The notes: generated by a model from the letters alone, not told the origin. Shown: positions 1 to 9,193, counted from the first letter of the stretch. The stretch: DNA of 64,000 bases from Bifidobacterium avesanii (GCF_009299475.1 NZ_WBSN01000002.1:62001-126000); one strand, 5' to 3'. A program made the numbers and translations.

Positions 1-3
1 CGC

Positions 4-1773
4 ATGGGCATCGAGGGCACGGAGGCGTGGACCACCACGCTCATCAACGCGGCCACGAGCATGCGCGCCGCCGGCAAGTACGACCAGGCCGAGGACCTGT
101 ACCGCCAAGCGCTCGACTCCGCGCTGAAGACCTACGAGCCGACCGACCGCCGCCTCGCCGCGCTGCACAACAACCTGTCGATCCTGTACAGCGAGACCAA
201 GCGGCTCGACAAGTCCGAGGCGGAGCTGCGCGAGGCGCTGCGCATCCTCGAGTCCTCCTCCCCCAACGCGAACGAGGATCTGGACGTGGCGTCCACGCAC
301 ACCAATCTGGCGCTCACCCTGCTCGCCGAGGACAAGACTGAAGGCGCGGCGGCCCACGCCAGGAAGGCGCTGGAGATCTACCGCGACGGCCACCTCGAGC
401 ACAGCGCGCACTACGCCTCCGCGCTGGCCGGATACGCGCAGGTGTGCTACCACACGTCGCTGTTCGTGGACGCGGTGGACGCGTACCGCCATGCGCTCGC
501 GGTGATCGAGGAGTGCTACGGCACGGACAACGACTACTGGCGCGTCACCGAATCGAACCTCAAGGACGCGATCCGCGCCGCCAGGGAGCTCGGCATGAAG
601 GTGCCGGACGAGAACCCGTACGCGGGCGGCAGGGGCAAGGCGGAGCAGCCGGAGGACACCACTGCGCTGGCCGCGGCACCGGCCCCGACGGCCTCGGACG
701 CGCTGCTCAAGGACGACAAGGCCGAGCAGGCGGACATCGCCGCCACGCTCGACCGCAAGCCCATGACCGGCCTGCAGCTCGCGAAGGCCTACTGGCAGGC
801 GTACGGCAAGCCGCTCATCGAGGAGAAGTACCCCGAGTACAAGGGCCGCATCGCCGCGGGCCTCGTGGGCCACGGCTCCGAATGCTACGGCTTCGACGAC
901 GAGATCTCGCAGGACCACGACTTCGGCCCCGGCTTCTGCCTGTGGCTCACCGCCGAGGACTACGCGAAGATCGGCGAGCAGCTGCAGGCCGACTACGAGG
1001 CGCTCCCCCAGACGTTCGAGGGCTACGGCCCGCGCGAGCAGACCGCGCGGGCGCAGGGCGCCGGCCGCCGTGTGGGCGTGTTTGAGATCGGCGCGTTCTT
1101 CGAGTCGATCACCGGATACGCCGAGGCGCCCGCCGATGACGCGCCGCACGAGTGGCTCATGCTCGACGAGGCCACGCTGGCCGCGGCGACGAACGGGCAG
1201 GTGTTCACCGACCCGCTGGGCCGCTTCTCCAAGGTGCGCCAGGGCTTCAAGATGATGCCGCAGGACGTGGTGCTCTCGCTCGTCTCCCGCAGGCTCGGCA
1301 TGATCGCGCAGGCCGGCCAGTACAACCTGCCGCGCATGCTCAAGCGCGGCGACGGCGCGGCCGCGTGGCTGTCGATCGGCGAATTCGTCAAGGCGACCGC
1401 CTCGCTGGTCTACCTCATCAACAACCCGGTGTCCGTGGGCTACCTGCCGTACTACAAGTGGAGCTTCGCCGCGCTGCGCAAGCTCTCGCGCCGCATCGCC
1501 ACGGTGCTCGGCGACGTGCCCGAGCAGCTCGAGACGGTCATGCGCCTCGGCTCGGCGGCCTGCTACGGCGGCGCGGCCTTCGGCGAGGGCGGCAAGGGCG
1601 CGGGCCCGGCGATCGAGCAGATCAACCGGACCGTGGAGAACATCTGCGCCGAGATCGTCAAGACCCTCAACCGCGAGGGCCTGACCACGTCGTCCGAAAC
1701 GTTCCTCGAATGGCAGCGGCCGTACGTCGAGGAGCACATCGAGAGCGCCGACCCGGCGCTGAGGAGCCTGTGA
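4..1773 (+). CDS. TPR-DUF4037 nucleotidyltransferase-like protein (5' end may lie outside the window)
   Basis: The first ~200 residues are tetratricopeptide-type helical repeats (YDQAEDLYRQAL, LDKSEAELREAL). After an acidic Ala-rich linker a second domain begins near residue 250 (MTGLQLAKAYWQAYGKPL). It carries GHGSECYG followed about ten residues later by DHDF, which fits the G-S-x(9-13)-D-x-D signature of polymerase-beta-like nucleotidyltransferases; this is the DUF4037 family. Substrate and role are unknown, and the TPR part suggests protein binding. The stop overlaps the start of the DUF4125 gene by one base, so the two are translationally coupled and probably work together. The reading frame is open to the window edge, so the true start could be further upstream. 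Family assignment is by recognition and the nucleotidyl-transfer role is inference. Confidence 0.8.
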   Translation: MGIEGTEAWTTTLINAATSMRAAGKYDQAEDLYRQALDSALKTYEPTDRRLAALHNNLSILYSETKRLDKSEAELREALRILESSSPNANEDLDVASTHTNLALTLLAEDKTEGAAAHARKALEIYRDGHLEHSAHYASALAGYAQVCYHTSLFVDAVDAYRHALAVIEECYGTDNDYWRVTESNLKDAIRAARELGMKVPDENPYAGGRGKAEQPEDTTALAAAPAPTASDALLKDDKAEQADIAATLDRKPMTGLQLAKAYWQAYGKPLIEEKYPEYKGRIAAGLVGHGSECYGFDDEISQDHDFGPGFCLWLTAEDYAKIGEQLQADYEALPQTFEGYGPREQTARAQGAGRRVGVFEIGAFFESITGYAEAPADDAPHEWLMLDEATLAAATNGQVFTDPLGRFSKVRQGFKMMPQDVVLSLVSRRLGMIAQAGQYNLPRMLKRGDGAAAWLSIGEFVKATASLVYLINNPVSVGYLPYYKWSFAALRKLSRRIATVLGDVPEQLETVMRLGSAACYGGAAFGEGGKGAGPAIEQINRTVENICAEIVKTLNREGLTTSSETFLEWQRPYVEEHIESADPALRSL

Positions 1774-2459
1774 TGGCGGAGAATGCAATGGCGGAGAGCA
1801 TAATGGCGGAGAATGCGATGAGCGAGGAGAACAAGCCGGCCGGCGACGACGAACTGGCCGAGGCGATCGTGCGCCACGAATGGAACCAGTTCCAGAACAC
1901 CAACAACGAGGGCGGACGCGCGTCCTGCCAGGGCAACTGGCCCGTGTTCCATCAGATGCGCCTGAGCCAGTTCCTCACGTGGCCCGAAGGCCTGCGCCGC
2001 AGCTACGCGGACGATCTGGACGAGGCCGACCGCGTGGGCCGCAACCTCGTCACCGAAAAGTACGGGCGCATGATGGCCTCGACAGCGCCCGAGCAGTACC
2101 GTAAGACCATCGAGCCGTACATTCCGAAGCTGTCCGCGGAGCGCGTGGCGAGGCAGGAGGCGGTCATCCGCCGGCAGGTGGCGTGGGCGGCCGACTTCCG
2201 GGCGCGCTACCCGCATCTGGGCGAGGCGATGCGCGTGCTCACCACCGCGGAGGACACGCCGGACAAGACGTCGTTCGAGACGTATCTGCGCGGCGAACTC
2301 GGCACGTATTCCGACCGCACGCTCGCGCTGTACGAGGTGATGGTCGAGGCGCGTCGCAAGGCCGGGGAGAACCTCACCGAGCTCACGATCCTCAACACCG
2401 TGCGCATCGGCGGGTTCGACGGGCTGGACGACGCGGAGGCGCAGCTGGCCCGCGCATAG
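1773..2459 (+). CDS. DUF4125 family protein
   Basis: A 228-residue soluble protein. The start is the ATG overlapping the TGA of the upstream DUF4037 gene. The N-terminus is a short repeat (MAENAM, MAESIM, MAENAM), so any of several ATGs could initiate; the coupled first one fits best. The body contains HEWNQFQNTNNEGG and SCQGNWPVFHQMRLSQF, which I recognise as DUF4125, a family usually encoded next to DUF4037. No signal peptide, membrane segment or known catalytic motif is visible. The pairing of a nucleotidyltransferase-like protein with a small helical partner recalls MNT/HEPN-type modules, but no HEPN motif (Rx4-6H) is evident, so that comparison is only a suggestion. Confidence 0.75.
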   Translation: MAENAMAESIMAENAMSEENKPAGDDELAEAIVRHEWNQFQNTNNEGGRASCQGNWPVFHQMRLSQFLTWPEGLRRSYADDLDEADRVGRNLVTEKYGRMMASTAPEQYRKTIEPYIPKLSAERVARQEAVIRRQVAWAADFRARYPHLGEAMRVLTTAEDTPDKTSFETYLRGELGTYSDRTLALYEVMVEARRKAGENLTELTILNTVRIGGFDGLDDAEAQLARA

Positions 2460-2473
2460 TGCCGCGCATTATC

Positions 2474-2553
2474 GCAAACTTGTGATCATGCGTCTCCGAG
2501 AGTGGCGAAAGACCCGATTTGAGCCCGTCGGGGACGCATCATCACAAATTTGC
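2474..2553. repeat. Imperfect 23-bp inverted repeat
   Basis: Arms 2474-2496 and 2531-2553 match at 20 of 23 positions and enclose a 34-base loop. It lies just after the DUF4125 stop and inside the open frame upstream of the hydrolase. There is no T-tract, so a simple intrinsic terminator is unlikely. Confidence 0.7.
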
Positions 2554-2637
2554 AAGGATCGGTTTGGGAAAGGAAGCGCGCATACGGACTGGGCGAAGAC
2601 GCGTGGATCGGCGCCGAGGCGGGTGGCGCCGCAACGC

Positions 2638-4428
2638 ATGATGCCGCGGGCGGTTCGGCTCGTGAGGCTGGTCGTTGCAACCGCGGCGATCTGGACGGTG
2701 TTGGCCGTGCTTGGCGCGCTCATGACGCCGCCGTGGCGGTCGCAGCCGTATGATCGGCACGTCACGCCGGATTCCCCGGACACGTCGGTCGTCTCCTCGC
2801 TGACCGGGTCTGGCACGCCGGTCGGCACCTATGCGGTGAGGGAATCCACCGTCACCGTGCCGTTGACCGACGCCGTGAGCGTGCGGGCGATCGTGCGCGA
2901 ACCGGTCGGGGCGACCGGCGACCGTCCCGCCGTGCTGTTCCTGCACGGGGCCGGCACCGACGAAGCCGGCGAGGCCTACGGCGACATCGCCCCGCAGCTC
3001 GCGAGCGCCGGCATCGTGACCATGGTGCCGGACAAGCGCACGGACAACTACAGTCTTACGCACCGTGACTACGTTGCCATGGCGCACGACTACGAGAAGG
3101 CGTTCGACGCGCTGCGCGCCCTGCCGGGCGTGGATGCGGCGAGGACCGGCGTGTACGCCGAGTCGGAGGGCACGTGGATCAGCTCGGTGATGACCGCCGA
3201 GCGGCCGGACGTCGCGTTCACCGTCATCGCGTCCGCGCCGGTGTATTCGGGCCGCGAGCAGCTGACCGCGGCGGCGAGCACGTACTTCGCGCGCACGGGC
3301 GTGCCCGGCCAGATCGCGGCGGACATTCCCAAGGTGGCGGTGCTCGACTACTCGTTCGCGCACCTCGACTACGCGGACTTCGACGCACTGCCGAACTACG
3401 GCCGTCTCACGCAGCCCGCGCTGGTGACGTACGGCACGCTCGACGCGTCCATGCCCGTCGAACAGGGGGCCTTGGAGATCCGCGACCGGGCGCGCGACGG
3501 CTCGGGCAACGCCAACGTCACGCTGCGCTACTACCCGGCAAACCATCAGCTGCGCGTGGGCTCCGAGCTGGACGAGCCCGGCCTGCCGCTCGACGGGCGG
3601 TATGTGTGCGACGTCGCCTCGTGGATTCAGGGCGCCGCGGCGGGCACTCCGGCGGATGGCTGGTCCACGCCGATGACGGCGGGCGCAACGCCGGACCAGC
3701 TCTTCGCCACGGACGAACCGGGCGACGCGGACGGGTCCATGGAGCCCGGGCCGCTGTCGCTGCGGTCGCTCGCGCAGGTGGCGGTGTTCATGGTCGGCGG
3801 GCCGGCGTTGCTGCTCATGGCCGGCATTGCGGCGGCGATTATGGCGTTCGTGCGAATGCCGGTACGGGCGCCGGGCTCACCGGCATGGCGTCGGACGGCA
3901 GCTTCCGAGGCGGTGGACATGCGGGCGGCAGCCCGGTCCGGTCCGCGGGGCACGCACGATATGCACGGTCTGCATGATTTGCACGGACTGCACGGCCTGC
4001 ACAGTCTCAACGATCCACGCGGACTCAACGATCGGCTGGGCGTCCGGACCGGCCTGTTCGGCAAGGGCGCGGCGGTCCGGCTGGCGGCGCTGGGGATCGC
4101 CACCGTTGTGGCGCTGTACCTGACCGTCGCCTATGTGGGACTCATGACGATGGACGCGCTGCAACTGCGGTCCGATCCCCCGCTGTTCGACGGCGGGTGG
4201 GCCATGATGCGCGCGCTGTCGGCGGCGGTGGCCCTTCTGTGGGCGTCGCTGCTGCTGCGGCTGTGGGACGGGCGGCGTGCCGATCGGGAAACAGCGGACG
4301 CGCACGCGCACGGCCTTGCCTGCGGCTTCTCGCATGGCTTCGGCGGGTGGGCGATCGCCGCCGTCACGCTCACGGGCGCGGCGCTGGCCACCGGCGCGCT
4401 GGTGTTCTGCGGCATGTTCGCGCTGTGA
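2638..4428 (+). CDS. Membrane-anchored alpha/beta hydrolase
   Basis: An exported or membrane-bound hydrolase of about 596 residues. An N-terminal hydrophobic segment (LVVATAAIWTVLAVLGALM) is followed by an alpha/beta-hydrolase domain with an oxyanion-hole strand (LFLHGAGTDE), a nucleophile elbow (VYAESEGTW, Ser as nucleophile) and a late histidine (NHQLRVG). The C-terminal third has about four membrane segments (SLAQVAVFMVGG, LAALGIATVVALYL, ALSAAVALLWASLL, AVTLTGAALATGAL). Between them lies a His-rich repeat, HGLHDLHGLHGLHSL, encoded by near-tandem 9-mers. The frame is open from 2482, but 2474-2553 is an intergenic-type inverted repeat, so I place the start at the twin ATGs 2638/2641 just before the first membrane segment. 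Substrate unknown. Confidence 0.7.
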   Translation: MMPRAVRLVRLVVATAAIWTVLAVLGALMTPPWRSQPYDRHVTPDSPDTSVVSSLTGSGTPVGTYAVRESTVTVPLTDAVSVRAIVREPVGATGDRPAVLFLHGAGTDEAGEAYGDIAPQLASAGIVTMVPDKRTDNYSLTHRDYVAMAHDYEKAFDALRALPGVDAARTGVYAESEGTWISSVMTAERPDVAFTVIASAPVYSGREQLTAAASTYFARTGVPGQIAADIPKVAVLDYSFAHLDYADFDALPNYGRLTQPALVTYGTLDASMPVEQGALEIRDRARDGSGNANVTLRYYPANHQLRVGSELDEPGLPLDGRYVCDVASWIQGAAAGTPADGWSTPMTAGATPDQLFATDEPGDADGSMEPGPLSLRSLAQVAVFMVGGPALLLMAGIAAAIMAFVRMPVRAPGSPAWRRTAASEAVDMRAAARSGPRGTHDMHGLHDLHGLHGLHSLNDPRGLNDRLGVRTGLFGKGAAVRLAALGIATVVALYLTVAYVGLMTMDALQLRSDPPLFDGGWAMMRALSAAVALLWASLLLRLWDGRRADRETADAHAHGLACGFSHGFGGWAIAAVTLTGAALATGALVFCGMFAL

Positions 4429-4431
4429 TGC

Positions 4432-4472
4432 CCCGGAGAGGTTCCACAGGGCTTTCTCGGGGTGGCTCTTTC
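4432..4472. terminator. Possible terminator between convergent hydrolase and HAD genes
   Basis: A short stem, CCCCGGAGA paired with TCTCGGGG, in the 65-bp convergent gap, followed by a weak T-rich stretch (GGCTCTTTCC). Modest evidence only. Confidence 0.3.
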
Positions 4473-4493
4473 CGGGAATGACGGAGGAAACCC

Positions 4494-5153
4494 TTAGCGG
4501 AACAGGCGCCCGCGCAGGGCGTCGGCGCCGGTGAACTGAATGCCGGTGAGTCCCACGGTTCCGGCGGCGTCGGCGTTGCGGGCCTTGTCGTCCACGAACG
4601 CGGTGGTCGCCGGGTCGACGCCGAAGCGGTCGATCGCGCGGCGGTAGATCTCCGTGTCCGGCTTGTGGATGCGCTCGGCGCTGGAGACCACCACGTCGCG
4701 CAGCAGGCCCAGGGCGGGGAACGCCTCGCGCGCCGCGTCCACGTACTTGACCGTGAAGTTGGTGAGCCCCCAGCAGCGCACGCCGGCCGCGTCGAGGTCG
4801 TGCAGCAGCGTCTCCATGCAGGGGATCATGCCGGCGAGGGCCATGCGCTGGCGCTCGAAGTACACGCGGAACACCCACGCGACGGCCGGGCCGTGGTGCG
4901 CCTCGTAGTCGGCGAGGATCTTCTCCTCGCTCCAGCCGAGGTCCGAGAGCTCGTCGTAGTGCCAGAAGCCGTACTCGTCCGCGCGGTCGAAAAACATGTC
5001 GATCACGCCGGGCGGGTACTGGCCCTCGAGCGGGATGCGCGGCCGCCAGTCGAGCAGCACGTCGCAGAAGTCGAAGATCACATCGGTGTACGCGGGCGCG
5101 GGGGCATGCGCGGCCGCGGCGAAAACGGCGGAAACGGGAGCGTTGTCTGTCAT
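4494..5153 (-). CDS. HAD-superfamily hydrolase
   Basis: A 219-residue cytoplasmic phosphatase-like protein with the four HAD motifs: motif I DFCDVLLDW, motif II Thr/Asn in WGLTNF, motif III Lys in HKPD and motif IV VDDKARN. A helical cap sits between motifs I and II, as in subfamily IA (epoxide-hydrolase/dehalogenase-like members). I chose ATG 5153 because AAGGTGG lies five bases upstream; an upstream GTG at 5162 would have no such site. It starts 21 bp after the GntR gene on the same strand, so it is probably the last gene of the kinase-permease-phospho-lyase operon. It may dephosphorylate a pathway intermediate or be a general phosphatase; the substrate cannot be read from sequence. Confidence 0.8.
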   Translation of the reverse strand: MTDNAPVSAVFAAAAHAPAPAYTDVIFDFCDVLLDWRPRIPLEGQYPPGVIDMFFDRADEYGFWHYDELSDLGWSEEKILADYEAHHGPAVAWVFRVYFERQRMALAGMIPCMETLLHDLDAAGVRCWGLTNFTVKYVDAAREAFPALGLLRDVVVSSAERIHKPDTEIYRRAIDRFGVDPATTAFVDDKARNADAAGTVGLTGIQFTGADALRGRLFR

Positions 5154-5174
5154 ACGAGCCACCTTACCGCCACC

Positions 5175-5942
5175 TTACCGGGGAACGGGCGTGCGCGTGG
5201 CGGACAGGCGCACGTAGCCGGAATGGTGCATGGTGAAGCGGATGCGGTCCGCGAGGTAGCAGTCGACGGCCCGCTCGCACGGCCGGTCGAGCGCGTCGCG
5301 GGCGATGCGCCGGATCCGCACCAGCGGCGTGCCGGGGGCCGCGCCGAGCTTGGAGGCGATGTCCGCGTCCGCCGCGATCGTCTCCATCGTCTCGTCCACG
5401 GCCACCGGATGCACGTCGTAGTACCGCTCGAACATGGTGTAGAACGGCTCGGTCAGGTCGCGCATGAGGAACTGCGGGAACAGGTCGGCCGGCAGGCGGC
5501 TGGCCTCCACGCTCAGCGGCTCGCCGTCGATGAGCCGCAGGCGCGTCACGTCGTAGATCATGGGCGAGGGCCCGGCGAGTTCGAGCAGACGCACGTCGGA
5601 CGGCGAGGCGGGCGTGATGACCGCGCGCAGCACCACCGAGGAGAGTGTGAAGCCCTGCCGCCGGGCGATGACGGGCAGCGACTCGGACGTGTTGAAGTTG
5701 CGTTCGAGCCGCCGGTCCGCCACCACGATGCCGCCGCCGCGCCCGATCTTGCGGATCACCTCGTGCGTGGATTCGAGGCTCGCCAGGGCGACGCGCAGGT
5801 CGGAGCGGCTGATGCCGAAGTCGGCGGACAGGCCGCGCTCGGAGCCGAGCTTCTCTCCCGGTTCGAGCTCGCGGTCGCGGATCAGCGAGCGCACGCGGTA
5901 GATGATCTCGCTGACCGGCATGCGGTGCCGCGACCCGTCCAT
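5175..5942 (-). CDS. GntR family regulator with UTRA ligand-binding domain
   Basis: A 255-residue transcription factor. The N-terminal ~75 residues are a GntR winged helix (IIYRVRSLIRDRELEPGEKLGSERGLSADFGI in parts, then SRSDLRVALASLE). Residues ~90-245 form a UTRA effector domain of the HutC/FarR subfamily, with the typical MIYDVTRLRLIDGEPLSVE. It starts eight bases after the stop of the PLP-enzyme gene and is therefore co-transcribed with it. The expected role is local effector-responsive control of the cluster, with the amino alcohol or its phosphate as effector; this is inference from position. Initiation at ATG 5942 fits the domain boundary, although the frame stays open upstream through the neighbouring gene. 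Confidence 0.85.
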   Translation of the reverse strand: MDGSRHRMPVSEIIYRVRSLIRDRELEPGEKLGSERGLSADFGISRSDLRVALASLESTHEVIRKIGRGGGIVVADRRLERNFNTSESLPVIARRQGFTLSSVVLRAVITPASPSDVRLLELAGPSPMIYDVTRLRLIDGEPLSVEASRLPADLFPQFLMRDLTEPFYTMFERYYDVHPVAVDETMETIAADADIASKLGAAPGTPLVRIRRIARDALDRPCERAVDCYLADRIRFTMHHSGYVRLSATRTPVPR

Positions 5943-5950
5943 GGCGCCCG

Positions 5951-7315
5951 TCACAGTCCGAGCGTGGCGAGCGTCTTGGTGAAGCCGTCCATGAACCAGT
6001 CGACGTCGGACTCGCTGAAGACCAGCGGCGGGCGGAGCTTGAGGATGTTGCCGAAGCGGCCGCACACGGAGGTGAGGATGCGGTTGTCGCGCAGGGTTTC
6101 GAGGATGTCCAGCGCGGCCTTCTGGTCGGGCTCCTTGGTGCCGGGCTTGACGATCTCGCAGCCGATGTACAGGCCCGCGCCGCGCACGTCGCCGATGCAC
6201 GGGTGCGCGTCCATGAGGCCCGCGACGGCCTGCTTGAACACGGCGCCCACGCGCTTGGCGTTGCCCATGGTGTCCTCGTCGCGCATCACGTCGAGCACGG
6301 CCTGCGCGGCGGCCATGCACACCGGGTTGCCGCCGAACGTATTGAAGTACGGGATGGAGCCGGCGAACGGCTCGAGCACCTCGTGGCGGGCGGCCATGAG
6401 GGAGGTGGGCAGGCCGTTGGCCATGGGCTTGCCGGAGGTGACCAGATCCGGCACGATGCCCTGGCGGCCGAAGCCCCAGAACGCGTCGCCGGTGCGGGTG
6501 AAGCCGGGCTGCACCTCGTCGGCGATCCACACGCCGCCGAGCTCGTGCACGGTGTCGATCACGGGCTTGAGGTAGCCGACCGGATCCGGGTAGACGCCGT
6601 CGGAGGAGAAGATCGAGTCGGCGAGCAGGGCCGCGAACTTGATGCCGTGGCGGTTCATGTCCGCGACGGCCTTGCGCACCTCGTTCGCCATCCAGCCGCC
6701 GAACTCCTCGGCGGTGCATTCGGCGGCGAGCTTGCCGTCGATGGTCAGGCGGTAGGTGTCCGGCGTGGGGATCATGCGCATGGTCAGGCCGAGCGTCTGC
6801 GCGGTGCCGAGCGCCGGGGACAGCTTGGAGGTCAGTGCGGAGTTGCCGTGGTAGGCCTCGTGCGTGACGATCACGCCCTCGCCGCCGGTGTAGGTCTGGG
6901 CCACGCGCACGGCGAGGTCATTGGCCTCGGAGCCGGTGCACTGGAACATGATGCGGTCGATCTCGTCGGGCATGGTGGAGAGGATATCCTCCGCGTAGTG
7001 CAGGATGTTCTCGTGCAGGTAGCGGGTGTGCGTGTTGAGCAGCGACGCCTGCCTGGACAGGGCCTCCACCACGCGCGGATGGCAGTGGCCCACGGAGGCC
7101 ACGTTGTTGTACACGTCCAGGTACTCGACGCCGTCCGCGTCCCACAGGTGGGAGCCGCGGCCCTTCACCAGATGCACCGGGTTGCGGTAGAACAGACGAT
7201 AGGCCGGGCCCAGCACCTCGCGTTCCTCGGTGAGCTTGCGGGTCTCGGGATCGAGCGCCGCCGCCATCTCCGGGCGGAAGCTGTTGGTGTCCATGATCGT
7301 CGATCGCGTTGCCAT
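5951..7315 (-). CDS. AGXT2L-type PLP phospho-lyase (candidate ethanolamine-phosphate phospho-lyase)
   Basis: A 454-residue class III (subgroup II) PLP enzyme. The Schiff-base lysine is K296 in TSGKPMANGLP, and GSEAND and IADEVQPGF bind cofactor. Several stretches resemble animal AGXT2L1/AGXT2L2 more than ordinary aminotransferases: NNVASVGHCHP, LLNTHTRYLHENI and PYFNTFGGNPV. That family does not transaminate. It eliminates phosphate and ammonia from phosphoethanolamine (giving acetaldehyde) or from 5-phosphohydroxylysine. The neighbours supply a kinase and a permease, which fits this chemistry better than a general aminotransferase. ATG 7315 has GAAGGA just upstream. The exact substrate (ethanolamine, 1-amino-2-propanol or hydroxylysine phosphate) is not resolved; class III fold certain, lyase activity likely. 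Confidence 0.8.
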   Translation of the reverse strand: MATRSTIMDTNSFRPEMAAALDPETRKLTEEREVLGPAYRLFYRNPVHLVKGRGSHLWDADGVEYLDVYNNVASVGHCHPRVVEALSRQASLLNTHTRYLHENILHYAEDILSTMPDEIDRIMFQCTGSEANDLAVRVAQTYTGGEGVIVTHEAYHGNSALTSKLSPALGTAQTLGLTMRMIPTPDTYRLTIDGKLAAECTAEEFGGWMANEVRKAVADMNRHGIKFAALLADSIFSSDGVYPDPVGYLKPVIDTVHELGGVWIADEVQPGFTRTGDAFWGFGRQGIVPDLVTSGKPMANGLPTSLMAARHEVLEPFAGSIPYFNTFGGNPVCMAAAQAVLDVMRDEDTMGNAKRVGAVFKQAVAGLMDAHPCIGDVRGAGLYIGCEIVKPGTKEPDQKAALDILETLRDNRILTSVCGRFGNILKLRPPLVFSESDVDWFMDGFTKTLATLGL

Positions 7316-7690
7316 GATTCCTTCTTTGCTCCTTGGGTTGCTGTCAGTGGCGAGGATAATCCGCCAATATTGCCCGCCGACGCGCTCAGGATACGCCGTG
7401 GTAACAAACCATTTGCGGCGTGGCGAGGCTTATTGGTTGAAAAACTGTGACTTGGATGCCGTTGACGGCTCAATCATGACCACGGAAGCGGGATATTTTC
7501 GCGCACTTCCCCGGAATCCCGCCATCACGGTTGGAAAAACCGCGCTTCCGTGGTCGGATTCGCCGCGCAAACGCGAAAAAATACCCGCCGCGGCTCTCCG
7601 CGAAGCCCGAAATGGGCGTGCGAGACCGCAACGGGTATGGGGAGGGGATGTCGACCGAAGCCGAAACCGGCCGGCTGGCAGGTCAGCCGA
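7316..7690. other. Intergenic stretch between permease and phospho-lyase
   Basis: 375 bp inside the minus-strand run. It holds one copy of repeat family A (7478-7555) and no supportable gene. The gap and hairpin suggest the phospho-lyase may have its own promoter or a processed or attenuated transcript. Confidence 0.6.
7478..7555. repeat. Family A palindromic element, copy A1 (inverted orientation)
   Basis: 78 bp bounded by 13-bp perfect inverted arms (GACCACGGAAGCG at 7478-7490 and its complement at 7543-7555). The interior matches the other copies only when reverse-complemented, so this copy is in the opposite orientation. Confidence 0.85.
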
Positions 7691-9193
7691 TCAGTCGTCG
7701 GTCCTGTACTCGGACTTGCCGCCGGACGCCGCGAACTCCTCCTCCGGGGAGAGCACGAGGTGCTTGCGGCCGTAGAGCGCGAAGAACACGGTGGCGAGGA
7801 TGTAGATCACGACCATGGTGTAGACGGCCAGACGGTAGTCGGGGTTGAGCAGCACGGCCACGAAGATCGCGAAGGCGAGCAGGCCGGCGATCACCGCGCC
7901 CGGTACGCCGAAGCGGGAGACGAACGGACGCTTGATGTTCGGCATGTTGCGCTTGAGCAGCACGTAGGAGACCATCTGCAGCAGGTAGGCCAGCACAGCG
8001 CCCCACACGGCGATGTTGAGCACCACGGAGCCCGCGCCCTCACCGCCGTACGCGATGATGAACAGGGCCGCGAAGCCGATCACGGCGCCCACGATCAGGC
8101 CCCAGTACGGGGTCTTCTTCTTGCCGGTGAGGGACAGGAAGGCCGGGTAGTAGCCCGCGCGGGACAGGGAGTAGAGGTTGCGGCCGTACGCGAACATGAT
8201 GCCCTGGATGGAGGCGAGCAGGCCGATGAGCGCGAAGGCGGACAGCACGGCCGCGACGTTGCCGGGCAGGATGGCGCGGTAGCCGTCGAGCAGCGGCTCA
8301 TCGGAGCCGGACAGCGCCTCGGAGCCGATCACCGCAGGGTTGAGGAACACGATGATGAGGGCGGACAGGCCGAGGGTGAAGATGCACAGGCGGGAGGACT
8401 TGGGGATGTTGCGCTCCGGGTCGCGCACCTCCTCGGCGGCCAGCGGGAGCTGCTCGATGCCGAGGAACAGCCACATGGCGAACGGCATGGCGAAGAAGAT
8501 CGCGCCGAAGCCGAACGGCAGGAACGCGGAGTTGCCGCCCTCGGGGGCCATGTTGAGCAGGGAGCCGAAGTCGGCCTTGCCGGTCACGACCGCGCCGAAG
8601 CCGAACAGGGCCACGATGGCGAGCGCCGCGATGGAGACGACCTCGGCGAAACGGAAGGAGGTCTCGGCGCCGAGCCAGTTGACGACCACGAAGATCGCGT
8701 ACAGGGCGAGCCACCAGACCCACTGCAGGCCGGCGTCGTCCAGCGAGAAGCCGGTGAGGTCGGCGAGGATCGCGTCCGCGTAGGCGGAGGAGAAGTAGAC
8801 GATCGTGGCGGCGGTCATCACATATTCGATGGTCTCCGCGAGTCCGGTGAAGAAGCCGCCCCACGGGCCCATCGCCGCGCGGGCGAAGGAGTAGGCGCCG
8901 CCGGTGTGCGGCATGGCGGAGGCCATTTCGGAGATGGAGTTGAGCATGAGCACGTACATCACGTAGACCACGAGCGCGGCGACGAGCATGCCGCCCCAGC
9001 CGGCCTGCGCGATGCCGCCGTTCCATCCGGAGAAGTCGCCGGAGACGACGGCCGCGATGCCGATGGCCCACAGGCCGAACGCGCCCGCGGTTCGCTTGAG
9101 CTGCCTCTTTTCGAAGTAATCCTTGTCGGTGTGTACGTAGGTGACGCTGCTCAGGCCCGAGCCCGAGGTCGTCGACGTTGCCGTGGCAGACAT
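7691..9193 (-). CDS. APC-family permease, ethanolamine-permease type
   Basis: A 500-residue inner-membrane transporter with about twelve hydrophobic segments. The TM1 region IAAVVSGDFSGWNGGIAQAG and the following SEMASAMPHTGGAYSFARAA are APC signatures. The segment GGFFTGLAETIEYVMTAA closely resembles the ethanolamine permease (Eat) subfamily. It should import a small cationic amine in symport. ATG 9193 has GAGAGGAAGG upstream. It lies between the kinase (103-bp gap) and the phospho-lyase on the same strand, so imported substrate would be phosphorylated at once and cleaved. The subfamily call is from memory of Eat proteins; a broader amino-acid specificity cannot be excluded. Confidence 0.8.
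   Translation of the reverse strand: MSATATSTTSGSGLSSVTYVHTDKDYFEKRQLKRTAGAFGLWAIGIAAVVSGDFSGWNGGIAQAGWGGMLVAALVVYVMYVLMLNSISEMASAMPHTGGAYSFARAAMGPWGGFFTGLAETIEYVMTAATIVYFSSAYADAILADLTGFSLDDAGLQWVWWLALYAIFVVVNWLGAETSFRFAEVVSIAALAIVALFGFGAVVTGKADFGSLLNMAPEGGNSAFLPFGFGAIFFAMPFAMWLFLGIEQLPLAAEEVRDPERNIPKSSRLCIFTLGLSALIIVFLNPAVIGSEALSGSDEPLLDGYRAILPGNVAAVLSAFALIGLLASIQGIMFAYGRNLYSLSRAGYYPAFLSLTGKKKTPYWGLIVGAVIGFAALFIIAYGGEGAGSVVLNIAVWGAVLAYLLQMVSYVLLKRNMPNIKRPFVSRFGVPGAVIAGLLAFAIFVAVLLNPDYRLAVYTMVVIYILATVFFALYGRKHLVLSPEEEFAASGGKSEYRTDD

Noticed and set aside
2482..2637. Earlier start for the membrane hydrolase
   Set aside because: The region is an inverted repeat with no coding character and lacks a ribosome binding site; ATG 2638/2641 precedes the membrane anchor.
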